Shown: positions 18,081 to 25,134 of the stretch, in pieces
How positions within the stretch are numbered: position 1 is the stretch's first letter
How the letters are laid out: each line of letters opens with the position of its first letter
Assembly (NCBI RefSeq): GCF_029846275.1
Contig: NZ_JARVWS010000002.1
Span: 1,364,001 to 1,428,000, forward strand
Direction: 5' to 3'
Source of the DNA: Nocardioides sp. CER19
Lineage (GTDB): Bacteria; Actinomycetota; Actinomycetes; Propionibacteriales; Nocardioidaceae
DNA: 64,000 nt
The notes under the pieces: generated by a model
Seen by the model: only the letters and a program-made list of their open reading frames with translations
The model's database searches: none
Told to the model about the DNA's origin: nothing
Translations under genes and position numbers: made by a program

Positions 18081-18093
18081 CACTTCATAAGTG
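18081..18093. promoter_or_regulatory. candidate HxlR operator between the MFS and hxlR-like genes
   Basis: CACTT-CAT-AAGTG is a perfect palindrome that overlaps the likely MFS promoter. A further AAGTG half-site lies at 18116-18120 near the regulator promoter. The stretch 18080-18130 is much richer in A and T than its surroundings. HxlR proteins bind such short inverted repeats; the assignment is inferred. Confidence 0.55.
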
Positions 18094-18125
18094 CAAGTCA
18101 ATTATTTCGTTTCGTAAGTGAGTGC

Positions 18126-18131
18126 TAGCAT
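18126..18131 (+). promoter_or_regulatory. -10 box, leaderless hxlR-like transcript
   Basis: TAGCAT followed by seven bases and the ATG at 18139 marks a leaderless start. Confidence 0.6.
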
Positions 18132-18138
18132 TTGAGAC

Positions 18139-18762
18139 ATGCCCAAGCGTTACGAGCAGTACTGCCCGATGGCTCATGCGCTGGATCTCGTGGGGGACCG
18201 TTGGGCCCTCCTGGTGATCCGGGAGCTCATGCACGGCGCGAAGCGCTACACGGACCTGGTCGACCGGCTGCCGGGCATCGGCACCAACATCCTGGCCACG
18301 AGGCTGCGCGATCTCGAGGGCAACGGCATCGTCGCCCGTCGCGTGCTGCCGCCACCGGCGGCGTCGAAGGTCTACGAGCTGACCGACTACGGCCGTGGGC
18401 TCCGTCCGGCCATGCGGGAGCTGGCCCTCTGGGGTGCTCGCTCGCTCGGCCCGCCCTCCGTGCAGGAGGAGCTCTTCGACGGCTGGCTCGGCAACGCCAT
18501 GGACACGGTCATCGCGTCGCTCGCGCCGCCGGGACGCTTCGAGTTCCGGGTCGGCAACGAGGTCGCGTCGCTGGTCGACGGCGAGGTCGTCGACGGCCCG
18601 ATCGACGACCCGCAGGTCGTGGTCGAGGGTGACGCGCAAGGCATCTACTCGCTGTTCGTCGATCGGTGCCTCGACCTCGTGACGGTCACGGGTGACCACG
18701 ACCTGCTGGCTCAGCTGCTCGACGTCGCGCCGCCGCGGATCGAGCAGCCCGTCCAGGCCTAG
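18139..18762 (+). CDS. HxlR-family transcriptional regulator
   Basis: This 207-residue protein begins with the HxlR winged-helix domain: CPMAHALDLVGDRWALLVIREL (with the family's N-terminal Cys9) and GIGTNILATRLRDLEGNGIV. A C-terminal extension of about 100 residues resembles the SCP2-like domain found in longer HxlR proteins and may bind a hydrophobic ligand. Some HxlR proteins sense oxidants through the N-terminal cysteine. It is divergent from the MFS exporter and probably controls it. The downstream neighbour is convergent, so this is a single-gene transcript. Confidence 0.88.
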   Translation: MPKRYEQYCPMAHALDLVGDRWALLVIRELMHGAKRYTDLVDRLPGIGTNILATRLRDLEGNGIVARRVLPPPAASKVYELTDYGRGLRPAMRELALWGARSLGPPSVQEELFDGWLGNAMDTVIASLAPPGRFEFRVGNEVASLVDGEVVDGPIDDPQVVVEGDAQGIYSLFVDRCLDLVTVTGDHDLLAQLLDVAPPRIEQPVQA

Positions 18763-18771
18763 CGGGGCCGG

Positions 18772-19278
18772 TCAGACCCAGTAGTTGTCGTGGTGCCGGT
18801 AGAACTCGGCGAGCTCGTCCTCGCTCGGCCGGAACCCATCGCGGAGCGCGAGCAGGCCCTCGAAGTAGCCCTCGCGGGGAGCGCCCGGCGTGAAGTGCAG
18901 CAGCATGGAGGCCGGCTCGCCCGGGACGTTGCGGAAGCCGTGCAGGCCGCCCGCGGGGACGTGGACGAAGTCGCCGGGTCCGGTCGTGACCCACTCGTCG
19001 CCGTTGTAGATGCGGACCTGCCCGGTCAGGACGTAGAACGACTCGGCGACCGCCCGGTGGAAGTGTGGGCCCGGCCCGGTCTCCTCGGGGCCGAAGCTCC
19101 ACCGGTAGAGCCCGTAGTCGCCGTCCGTGGACGCCCCGGTCGCGAGGTAGTCGACCGTGACGCCGTTCGGGTACTCGAGGTCCGGCTTGGCGTCCGCCCG
19201 GCGCAGGGTGGCGGAGACCTCGCCGTCGGTGCCGTCGTAGCGCGGCGGTGGGTAGGGCAGGAACGGCGGGAATGACAT
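18772..19278 (-). CDS. cupin-domain protein
   Basis: This 168-residue protein has a single cupin barrel. The first motif is read in GPHFHRAVAESFYVLTGQVRIY (split His/His/Glu ligands) and the second in DFVHVPAGGLHGFRN. The metal ligands are therefore present. Small cupins include isomerases, dioxygenases and sensor proteins, and the reaction here is unknown. The ATG at 19278 follows GGAAGG. A much longer upstream frame runs antisense through the next gene and is not believed. Confidence 0.82.
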   Translation of the reverse strand: MSFPPFLPYPPPRYDGTDGEVSATLRRADAKPDLEYPNGVTVDYLATGASTDGDYGLYRWSFGPEETGPGPHFHRAVAESFYVLTGQVRIYNGDEWVTTGPGDFVHVPAGGLHGFRNVPGEPASMLLHFTPGAPREGYFEGLLALRDGFRPSEDELAEFYRHHDNYWV

Positions 19279-19335
19279 GCCGTCACCTTCCACCGGGGCT
19301 CCCGGGGCGTCAACGGCGATAACGGTCGCCGCGGC

Positions 19336-19341
19336 TAGGGT
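19336..19341 (+). promoter_or_regulatory. -10 box, leaderless APH transcript
   Basis: TAGGGT, six bases, then the GTG at 19348. Confidence 0.55.
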
Positions 19342-19347
19342 CGAGCC

Positions 19348-20247
19348 GTGATCCCGTCCGGCCTGCAGGCGTACGCCGACCGAGGACCGGACTGGGCCGC
19401 CTGGCTCGACCGGCTGCCGGGCGTCGTACGGGACCTCCTGGCGGAGTGGGAGCTCACGCCCGACGGCGAGGCGACGCACGGCAACACGGCGCTCGTCCTG
19501 CCGGTGCGCACGGCGACCGGCGAGGCGGCCGTGCTCAAGGTCGGCTGGCCGCACTGGGAGGCCGAGCACGAGGCGCTCGCGCTGCAGCGGTGGGGCGGGC
19601 GCGGCGCCGTACGACTGCTGCGGGCCGACCCGCACCGGTGGGCGCTGCTGCTCGAGCGAGCACGCCGGGAGGACCTGACCGACCTGTGGGACCGCGAGGC
19701 CTGCGAGATCGTCGGGAGTCTCTATGCGAGGCTCCACGTGCCCGCGCCGCCCCAGCTGCTGACGCTGTCCTCCCAGGCGGCGCGGTGGGCAGACGAGTTC
19801 GCCGCACTCGACCGGAGCGCGCCGGTCCCGCGCCGGCTCGTCGAGCAGGCGCGGTCGCTCGCGCGCTCGTTCGCGGCGGATCCGGCGACCGACGGCACCC
19901 TCGTCCACACCGACCTGCACTTCGAGAACGTCCTCGCCGCCGACCGCGCCGGGGGCGGGCACGAGTGGCTGGCCATCGACCCCAAGCCGCTGTCGGGCGA
20001 CCCGCACGTCGAGGTCGCACCGATGCTGTGGAACCGCTTCGACGACTACGCCGGGCGCGTCCGAGAGGCGGTCCGCGACCGCTTCTTCGCCCTCGTCGAC
20101 GCCGCGGGGCTCGACGAGGATCGCGCCCGCGACTGGGTCGTCCTCCGGATGGTCGTCAACGTCAAGGAGGAGCTGCTGGAGAACCGGGTGCCCGACCGGG
20201 ACTGGGTCACGATGATGTTGACGATCGCCAAGGCGGTGCAGGGCTGA
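19348..20247 (+). CDS. APH(6)-like aminoglycoside/hydroxyurea phosphotransferase family protein
   Basis: This 299-residue kinase-fold protein matches the streptomycin 6-phosphotransferase family. The catalytic loop LVHTDLHFENVL lies near residue 188 and the following WLAIDPKPLSGDP is the family's metal-binding hallmark. Members phosphorylate streptomycin-like antibiotics, but many chromosomal copies in soil actinobacteria have no proven resistance role. It is read from a GTG with a leaderless-type -10. The next gene, a MOSC protein, begins 20 bases after the stop. Confidence 0.82.
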   Translation: MIPSGLQAYADRGPDWAAWLDRLPGVVRDLLAEWELTPDGEATHGNTALVLPVRTATGEAAVLKVGWPHWEAEHEALALQRWGGRGAVRLLRADPHRWALLLERARREDLTDLWDREACEIVGSLYARLHVPAPPQLLTLSSQAARWADEFAALDRSAPVPRRLVEQARSLARSFAADPATDGTLVHTDLHFENVLAADRAGGGHEWLAIDPKPLSGDPHVEVAPMLWNRFDDYAGRVREAVRDRFFALVDAAGLDEDRARDWVVLRMVVNVKEELLENRVPDRDWVTMMLTIAKAVQG

Positions 20248-20266
20248 GGATGCGAGGATGTGCGCC

Positions 20267-20932
20267 GTGCCAGTGATCCGCGCCGTCAACGTCGGCCGCC
20301 CGAAGGACAAGCAATGGGCCGGGCTCGGCTACACCTCCATCGACAAGGCCACGGTCACCGGCCCGGTGCTGGCACACCGGAGGGGGCTCGTGGGCGACGT
20401 CGTCTCCGACACCAAGCACCACGGTGGCCCTGACCAGGCGGTCTACGCGTTCGCCCGCGAGGACCTCGACCACTGGGGTCGCGAGCTGGGGCGGACGATC
20501 CGCGACGGCCAGTTCGGCGAGAACCTCACCACCGAGGGCATCGACGTCAACGAGGCCGAGGTCGGGGACCACTGGCGCATCGGCACCGCGCTGTTCGAGG
20601 TCGCCTCCGTCCGCATCCCGTGCAACGACTTCAAGGGCTGGATGGGGGAGTCCGGCTACGACAACCGGCGGTGGGTGAAGCGGTTCACGATGGCATGCCG
20701 CCCCGGCCCCTACCTGCGGGTGCTCGAGGAGGGCCACGTCGCCGCAGGCGACGAGATCGAGACCGTGCACCGGCAGGGCCACGGCGTCACCGTGTCGACG
20801 ATGTTCCGCGCGATCACCCTCGACCACTCCCTGCTCCCGAGCCTGCTGCAGATCGACGGACTGGTCGAGCAGGTCCGGGTGAAGGCGACCCGGATCGCCG
20901 AGGGGCTACCGCCGGGTAGGTCGGACGTCTAG
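20267..20932 (+). CDS. MOSC-domain protein (YiiM-like)
   Basis: The 221-residue protein is read from the GTG at 20267. An ATG nine bases earlier directly abuts the GAGG ribosome site and so has no spacing, whereas the GTG sits nine bases from it. The MOSC fold is recognised from VSDTKHHGGPDQAVYAF, GQFGENLTTEGID and VRIPCNDFKGWMG, including the conserved cysteine. MOSC proteins such as YiiM handle molybdenum-cofactor-dependent reduction of N-hydroxylated compounds. No molybdenum cofactor genes are nearby. Confidence 0.88.
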   Translation: MPVIRAVNVGRPKDKQWAGLGYTSIDKATVTGPVLAHRRGLVGDVVSDTKHHGGPDQAVYAFAREDLDHWGRELGRTIRDGQFGENLTTEGIDVNEAEVGDHWRIGTALFEVASVRIPCNDFKGWMGESGYDNRRWVKRFTMACRPGPYLRVLEEGHVAAGDEIETVHRQGHGVTVSTMFRAITLDHSLLPSLLQIDGLVEQVRVKATRIAEGLPPGRSDV

Positions 20933-20974
20933 GGTTCCTGCGACCCAGTCAACCTGAAGGGGATCGTTTCTGAC

Positions 20975-22804
20975 ATGACAGCGCCCACGACCGACACCAG
21001 CTTCCTGGACCACATGCCGCCCAACGTGGCGGTGCAGTTCCTCGAGCGGGTGGCCGCGACGCCGGAGGGGGAGGCCTACCTCTTCCCGCACACCGAGGAC
21101 GGCGAGGACCACTGGCACTCCGTCAACTGGCGGGAGGTCGGGGAGCGGGTCACCAAGCTGGCCGCGGGCCTCATCAGCCTCGGCATCGAGCCGGAGCAGC
21201 GTGTCGGCATCGCCGCGAGCACCCGCTACGAGTGGATCCTGGCGGACCTGGCCGTGATGTGCGCCGGCGCCGCCACGACGACCGTCTACCCGTCGACGAA
21301 CGCCGAGGACACGGCCTACATCCTCAGCGACTCGCAGTGCCGCGTCGTGTTCGCCGAGGACGACGCCCAGCTCGCGAAGCTCTTGGACGCCGACCTGCCG
21401 GACCTCGTGAAGATCGTCACGTTCGACGGCACGGCCGACGGCGACCGGGTCATCACGCTGGAGCACCTCGAGGAGATCGGCGCCGTCTTCCTCGGCGACC
21501 ACGAGGGGCTCATCGAGCAGGTGGCGAAGGGCATCGCCCCCGACCAGCTCGCGACGCTGGTCTACACGTCGGGGACGACCGGCCGACCCAAGGGCGTGCG
21601 CCTGCTGCACCGCTCGTGGGTCTACGAGGGCGCCACGATCAAGGTGCAGGACATCCTCCACGAGGACGACCTGCAGTTCCTGTGGCTGCCGATGAGCCAC
21701 GTCTTCGGGAAGGTGCTGCTCTCGGTCCAGCTCGAGATCGGCTTCCCGACGGCCATCGACGGTCGGGTCGACAAGATCGTCGACAACCTGGCCGTCGTAC
21801 GGCCGACGTTCATGGGCGCGGCGCCCCGGATCTTCGAGAAGGCGCACGCGCGGATCGTCACGATGATGGAGTCCGAGGGCGGCCTGAAGAAGAAGCTCTT
21901 CGACCGGGCGTTCGCGGTGGGCAAGCGCTACGACGCCCTCGTCGCCGCCGAGCGGAACATCCCGCTCTCGCTGCAGCTGCAGCACACGCTCTTCGACATC
22001 CTGGTGTTCCGCAAGATCAGGAGCCGCTTCGGCGGCCGGGTGCGGTTCTTCATCTCCGGCTCGGCGGCGCTCAACCCCGACATCGCGGGCTGGTTCAACG
22101 CCGCGGGGATCCTCATCCTCGAGGGCTACGGCATGACCGAGAACGCCGCCGGCGCGACCGTCAACCACCCCGAGCTCAACAAGATCGGCACCGTCGGTCC
22201 CGCGCTGCCGGGCAGCGAGATCATGATCGGCGACAACGACGAGGTGCTGCTCCGCGGGCCGCACGTGATGGCCGGCTACCACAACAACCCCGAGGCCACC
22301 GCGCAGGTGCTGACCGAGGACGGCTGGCTCCACACCGGCGACAAGGGCTCGATCGACGCCGACGGCTACCTGACGATCACCGGCCGGATCAAGGACGTGT
22401 TCAAGACCTCCGGCGGCAAGTACGTCTCGCCGTCGCAGATCGAGGCGAAGTTCAAGGCGCTGTGCCCCTACGCGAGCCAGTTCCTGGTCTTCGGCGCGGA
22501 GCGGAACTTCGCCGTCGCGCTCGTCTCGCTCGACCCGGACGCGATCACCGACTGGGCGGCCGAGAACGGGCTGGCGGGGAAGTCGTACGCCGAGATCGTC
22601 ACCTCCGAGGCCGCTCGGGAGATGGTCAAGGACTACGTCGACGAGCTCAACACCAAGCTCAACCGGTGGGAGACCATCAAGAAGTGGGAGATCCTCGAGC
22701 GTGACCTCACCATCGAGTCAGGCGAGCTGACGCCGTCGCTCAAGGTGAAGCGCAACGTGGTCGAGACCAACGAGCGGGAGCGTCTGGCGGCGTTCTACGC
22801 CTGA
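20975..22804 (+). CDS. long-chain acyl-CoA synthetase (FadD15-like)
   Basis: This 609-residue adenylate-forming enzyme has the AMP-binding motif YTSGTTGRPKG near residue 200, the GYGMTENAAG motif and the C-terminal ITGRIKDVFKTSGGKYVSP hinge with its catalytic-lysine region. It activates fatty acids to acyl-CoA through an acyl-adenylate. It follows the FadD15 pattern of actinobacteria. A ribosome site AAGGGGA precedes the ATG. A dispersed repeat and the SOS promoter of the next operon follow closely. Confidence 0.93.
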   Translation: MTAPTTDTSFLDHMPPNVAVQFLERVAATPEGEAYLFPHTEDGEDHWHSVNWREVGERVTKLAAGLISLGIEPEQRVGIAASTRYEWILADLAVMCAGAATTTVYPSTNAEDTAYILSDSQCRVVFAEDDAQLAKLLDADLPDLVKIVTFDGTADGDRVITLEHLEEIGAVFLGDHEGLIEQVAKGIAPDQLATLVYTSGTTGRPKGVRLLHRSWVYEGATIKVQDILHEDDLQFLWLPMSHVFGKVLLSVQLEIGFPTAIDGRVDKIVDNLAVVRPTFMGAAPRIFEKAHARIVTMMESEGGLKKKLFDRAFAVGKRYDALVAAERNIPLSLQLQHTLFDILVFRKIRSRFGGRVRFFISGSAALNPDIAGWFNAAGILILEGYGMTENAAGATVNHPELNKIGTVGPALPGSEIMIGDNDEVLLRGPHVMAGYHNNPEATAQVLTEDGWLHTGDKGSIDADGYLTITGRIKDVFKTSGGKYVSPSQIEAKFKALCPYASQFLVFGAERNFAVALVSLDPDAITDWAAENGLAGKSYAEIVTSEAAREMVKDYVDELNTKLNRWETIKKWEILERDLTIESGELTPSLKVKRNVVETNERERLAAFYA

Positions 22805-22822
22805 GGGCGGGACCGTCCCGTT

Positions 22823-22844
22823 CGCTGATCGAGCCTGTCGAGAT
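22823..22844. repeat. copy of the dispersed short repeat, reverse orientation
   Basis: CGCTGATCGAGCCTGTCGAGAT is the reverse-complement form of the units at 14134 and 24515. It lies between the acyl-CoA synthetase stop and the LexA-controlled promoter. Confidence 0.5.
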
Positions 22845-22845
22845 C

Positions 22846-22874
22846 TTGCATCGTTCGAACAAATGTTCGACGAT
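22846..22874 (+). promoter_or_regulatory. promoter of the imuA'-imuB-dnaE2 operon
   Basis: TTGCAT (22846-22851), a 17-base spacer and GACGAT (22869-22874) form a likely housekeeping promoter. The GTG of imuA' lies five bases later, so the transcript is probably leaderless. The LexA box fills the spacer. Confidence 0.55.
22855..22870. promoter_or_regulatory. LexA (SOS) box
   Basis: TCGAACAAATGTTCGA is a perfect match to the actinobacterial/Bacillus SOS consensus CGAACRNRYGTTCG. It lies between the -35 and -10 boxes of the mutasome operon, so bound LexA would block RNA polymerase. Confidence 0.93.
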
Positions 22875-22879
22875 GGGGT

Positions 22880-23578
22880 GTGGCATCACCGACCCTGCTG
22901 AGAAGCGCTGACCGACCCGACAAGCTGGCCGAGATCGACCGGCTGCGGGAGCGGATCAGTCGGCTGCAGGGTCGCCCGGGGGAGGCCGCCCGGCCGCTCG
23001 ACACGCATCCCGCGCTCGCGGGCATCGTGCAGCTGCGGGCGGGTGGCACCTACTCGGTCGCGCGCGACCACGGCGGCGCGGGACTCGCTCTCGCGCTGCT
23101 GGCCGGCCCGTCCGCCGTCGGCGGGTGGGGCGCCGTGGTCGGGATGCCCGACTTCGGGGTGGAGGCGGCCGCCGGTCTCGGCGTCCGGCTCGACCGGACG
23201 GTGCTGGTCCCCGATCCGGGTGAGCTGTGGCTGGAGGCGGTCGCCGCCCTGGTCGACGTCGTCACGATCGTCGTGGTGCGTCCGACCGGACGGGTCACCG
23301 AGGCCCAGGCCGGCAAGCTCGCGGCCCGCCTGCGCACCCGCGAGGCGGCCCTCGTCTCGCTGGGGCCGTGGCCGCGGGCCGACGTACGCCTCGCCGTCGA
23401 GACGCCCCGCTGGTCGGGTGCCGGTCGTGGCGCCGGGCACCTGCGCGCCCGGCAGGTGACGGTCGCCGTCCAGCGCGGCACGGCACCGCCGCGGCGTACC
23501 GACCTCTGGTTCCCCGACGCCGACCTCGCCCTCCGGGCGACGGAGGAGGGGGCCACCGAGATCAGGGACGTGGGATGA
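22880..23578 (+). CDS. imuA: ImuA'-type SOS mutagenesis accessory protein
   Basis: This 232-residue protein resembles the degenerate RecA-like ImuA' of mycobacteria. It has an N-terminal helical stretch (LAEIDRLRERISRLQ), then a RecA-like core without a proper Walker A motif. ImuA' works with ImuB and DnaE2 in error-prone lesion bypass. It is the first gene of the operon, begins with GTG 10 bases after the LexA box, and overlaps imuB by four bases (ATGA). The call rests largely on position and general resemblance, since ImuA' is poorly conserved. Confidence 0.82.
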   Translation: MASPTLLRSADRPDKLAEIDRLRERISRLQGRPGEAARPLDTHPALAGIVQLRAGGTYSVARDHGGAGLALALLAGPSAVGGWGAVVGMPDFGVEAAAGLGVRLDRTVLVPDPGELWLEAVAALVDVVTIVVVRPTGRVTEAQAGKLAARLRTREAALVSLGPWPRADVRLAVETPRWSGAGRGAGHLRARQVTVAVQRGTAPPRRTDLWFPDADLALRATEEGATEIRDVG

Positions 23579-25134
23579 GCCCCCGCGTCCTGGTGGTGTG
23601 GTGCCCCGACTGGCCGGTGGTGGCAGCCCTGCGTCTGCGCGACCTGCCGGGGCACCTCCCGGCCGCCGTCTTCGCCGCCAACCGGGCGGAGGCGGTCAAC
23701 GCGGCGGCACGGGAGTTCGGGGTACGTCGGGGGATGCGGCGCCGCGACGCCCAGTCGCGCTGCCCGGAGCTGGCGGTGCTCGACGCCGATCCGGACCGGG
23801 ATGCCCACGCCTTCGAGGAGGTGCTGGCCGCACTGGAGGAGCTGCGACCCGGCGTGGCGCCGCTGCGGCCGGGGTTGGTCGCGCTGCGCTCGCCCGGGCG
23901 GTTCTACGGCGGCGAGGTCGAGGCCGGCGCGGTCCTGGCCCAGTGCGTGGTGGACGTCGGGATCCGCGACGTGCGGGTCGGCGTGGCCGACGAGCTCTTC
24001 ACCGCCGAGCAGGCGGCCCGCACCGCGCCGGTGCAGGAGAGCGTCGTCGTGCCGACGGGGGAGTCGGGCGCGTTCCTGCGCCCCCTTCCGGTCGAGGCGA
24101 TCGACGAGCCGGAGACCGTCGGCCTGCTCCGGCGGCTCGGGCTCACCACCCTCGGCGACCTGGCCGGTCTGCCGTCGTCCTCGGTGACGGGCCGGCTCGG
24201 ACAGCGGGCCGCCTGGGTGCACCGGGTGCTGCACGGCGGCGGCGCCCGTCCGCTCGACACCCGGACGCCGCCGCCGGAGCTCGCCGTCCACGTCGACTTC
24301 GAGCCGCCGCTGGTCGACGCCGAGGCGGTCTGCTTCAGCACGCGGCGCACCGCCGAGTTGTTCGTCGCCCAGCTGGCGGAGCGGCAGCTGGTCTGCACCG
24401 ACGTCGTCATCCAGGTCGACGCCGATCACGAGCTCGCCTCCGAGCGACGCTGGCTCCACCCGCGCTGGTTCACCTCCACCGACCTCGTCGACCGGCTGCA
24501 CTGGCAGCTCGTCGGGTCTCGACAGGTTCGACCCGCGAGTGGGCGGGGGATCCACGCGCCGGTGACCCGGGTGCGGCTGGTGCCCGAGCAGGTCGTCGCG
24601 GAGTCGGTGCACGCCGACGGGCTGTGGGGCGGCACCGACAGCCGGGTCGAGCGCGGCATCGCCCGGGTGCAGGGGATGCTCGGGCCGGAGGCGGTGGTCG
24701 CGCCCGTCCTCCAGGGTGGTCGGTCACCGGCGGAGCGGCAGGCGATGGTGCCGTGGGGGACACGCGCGACGGCACTGCGGCCGCGCGAGCTGCCCTGGCC
24801 GGGCAGCATCCCGCCGCCGTACCCCGCCCGGGTGCTGGCCGAGCCCTGCCCAGCGGTCGTCGTCGACCCGGCGGGACGGCCGGTGGTGGTCGGTCGGCGC
24901 GGCACGGTGAGCGCGCCTCCGGCCCGGTTCCGGCCGGGCGACTGTGACCCCGGTGAGGGCTGGTTGGCGGTCGCCGCCTGGGCCGGCCCGTGGCCGGTCG
25001 AGGAGCTGTGGTGGGAGTCCGGCGGGGGGCGCCGGGTGGCCCGGTTCCAGCTGGTCACCGCCGACGGCCGCGCCTGGCTGGTCACCTTCGACGACGCGCT
25101 CGCCGGGTGGGTCACGGAAGCGGCGTACGACTGA
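23575..25134 (+). CDS. imuB: ImuB, catalytically inactive Y-family polymerase of the SOS mutasome
   Basis: This 519-residue Y-family protein serves as the hub linking ImuA', DnaE2 and the beta clamp. The palm motif that carries a catalytic aspartate in active polymerases reads VVWCPDWPV here, so it appears inactive like other ImuB proteins. The little-finger domain runs from about 245 to 340. The region where mycobacterial ImuB has its clamp-binding motif reads VHADGLWGG (345-353), without the usual glutamine. Codons for about 314-322 come from a dispersed repeat. It overlaps imuA' by ATGA and dnaE2 by one base. Confidence 0.92.
   Translation: MSPRVLVVWCPDWPVVAALRLRDLPGHLPAAVFAANRAEAVNAAAREFGVRRGMRRRDAQSRCPELAVLDADPDRDAHAFEEVLAALEELRPGVAPLRPGLVALRSPGRFYGGEVEAGAVLAQCVVDVGIRDVRVGVADELFTAEQAARTAPVQESVVVPTGESGAFLRPLPVEAIDEPETVGLLRRLGLTTLGDLAGLPSSSVTGRLGQRAAWVHRVLHGGGARPLDTRTPPPELAVHVDFEPPLVDAEAVCFSTRRTAELFVAQLAERQLVCTDVVIQVDADHELASERRWLHPRWFTSTDLVDRLHWQLVGSRQVRPASGRGIHAPVTRVRLVPEQVVAESVHADGLWGGTDSRVERGIARVQGMLGPEAVVAPVLQGGRSPAERQAMVPWGTRATALRPRELPWPGSIPPPYPARVLAEPCPAVVVDPAGRPVVVGRRGTVSAPPARFRPGDCDPGEGWLAVAAWAGPWPVEELWWESGGGRRVARFQLVTADGRAWLVTFDDALAGWVTEAAYD
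24515..24537 (+). repeat. dispersed short repeat read in frame inside imuB
   Basis: GGTCTCGACAGG followed by TTCGACCCGCG matches the intergenic repeats at 14134 and 22823. Here it is translated as part of ImuB residues around 314-322, in the linker ahead of the clamp-binding region, and does not break the frame. Confidence 0.55.

Noticed and set aside
20258-20266. ATG at 20258 as the MOSC start
   Set aside because: The ribosome site GAGG touches this ATG; the GTG at 20267 has proper spacing.
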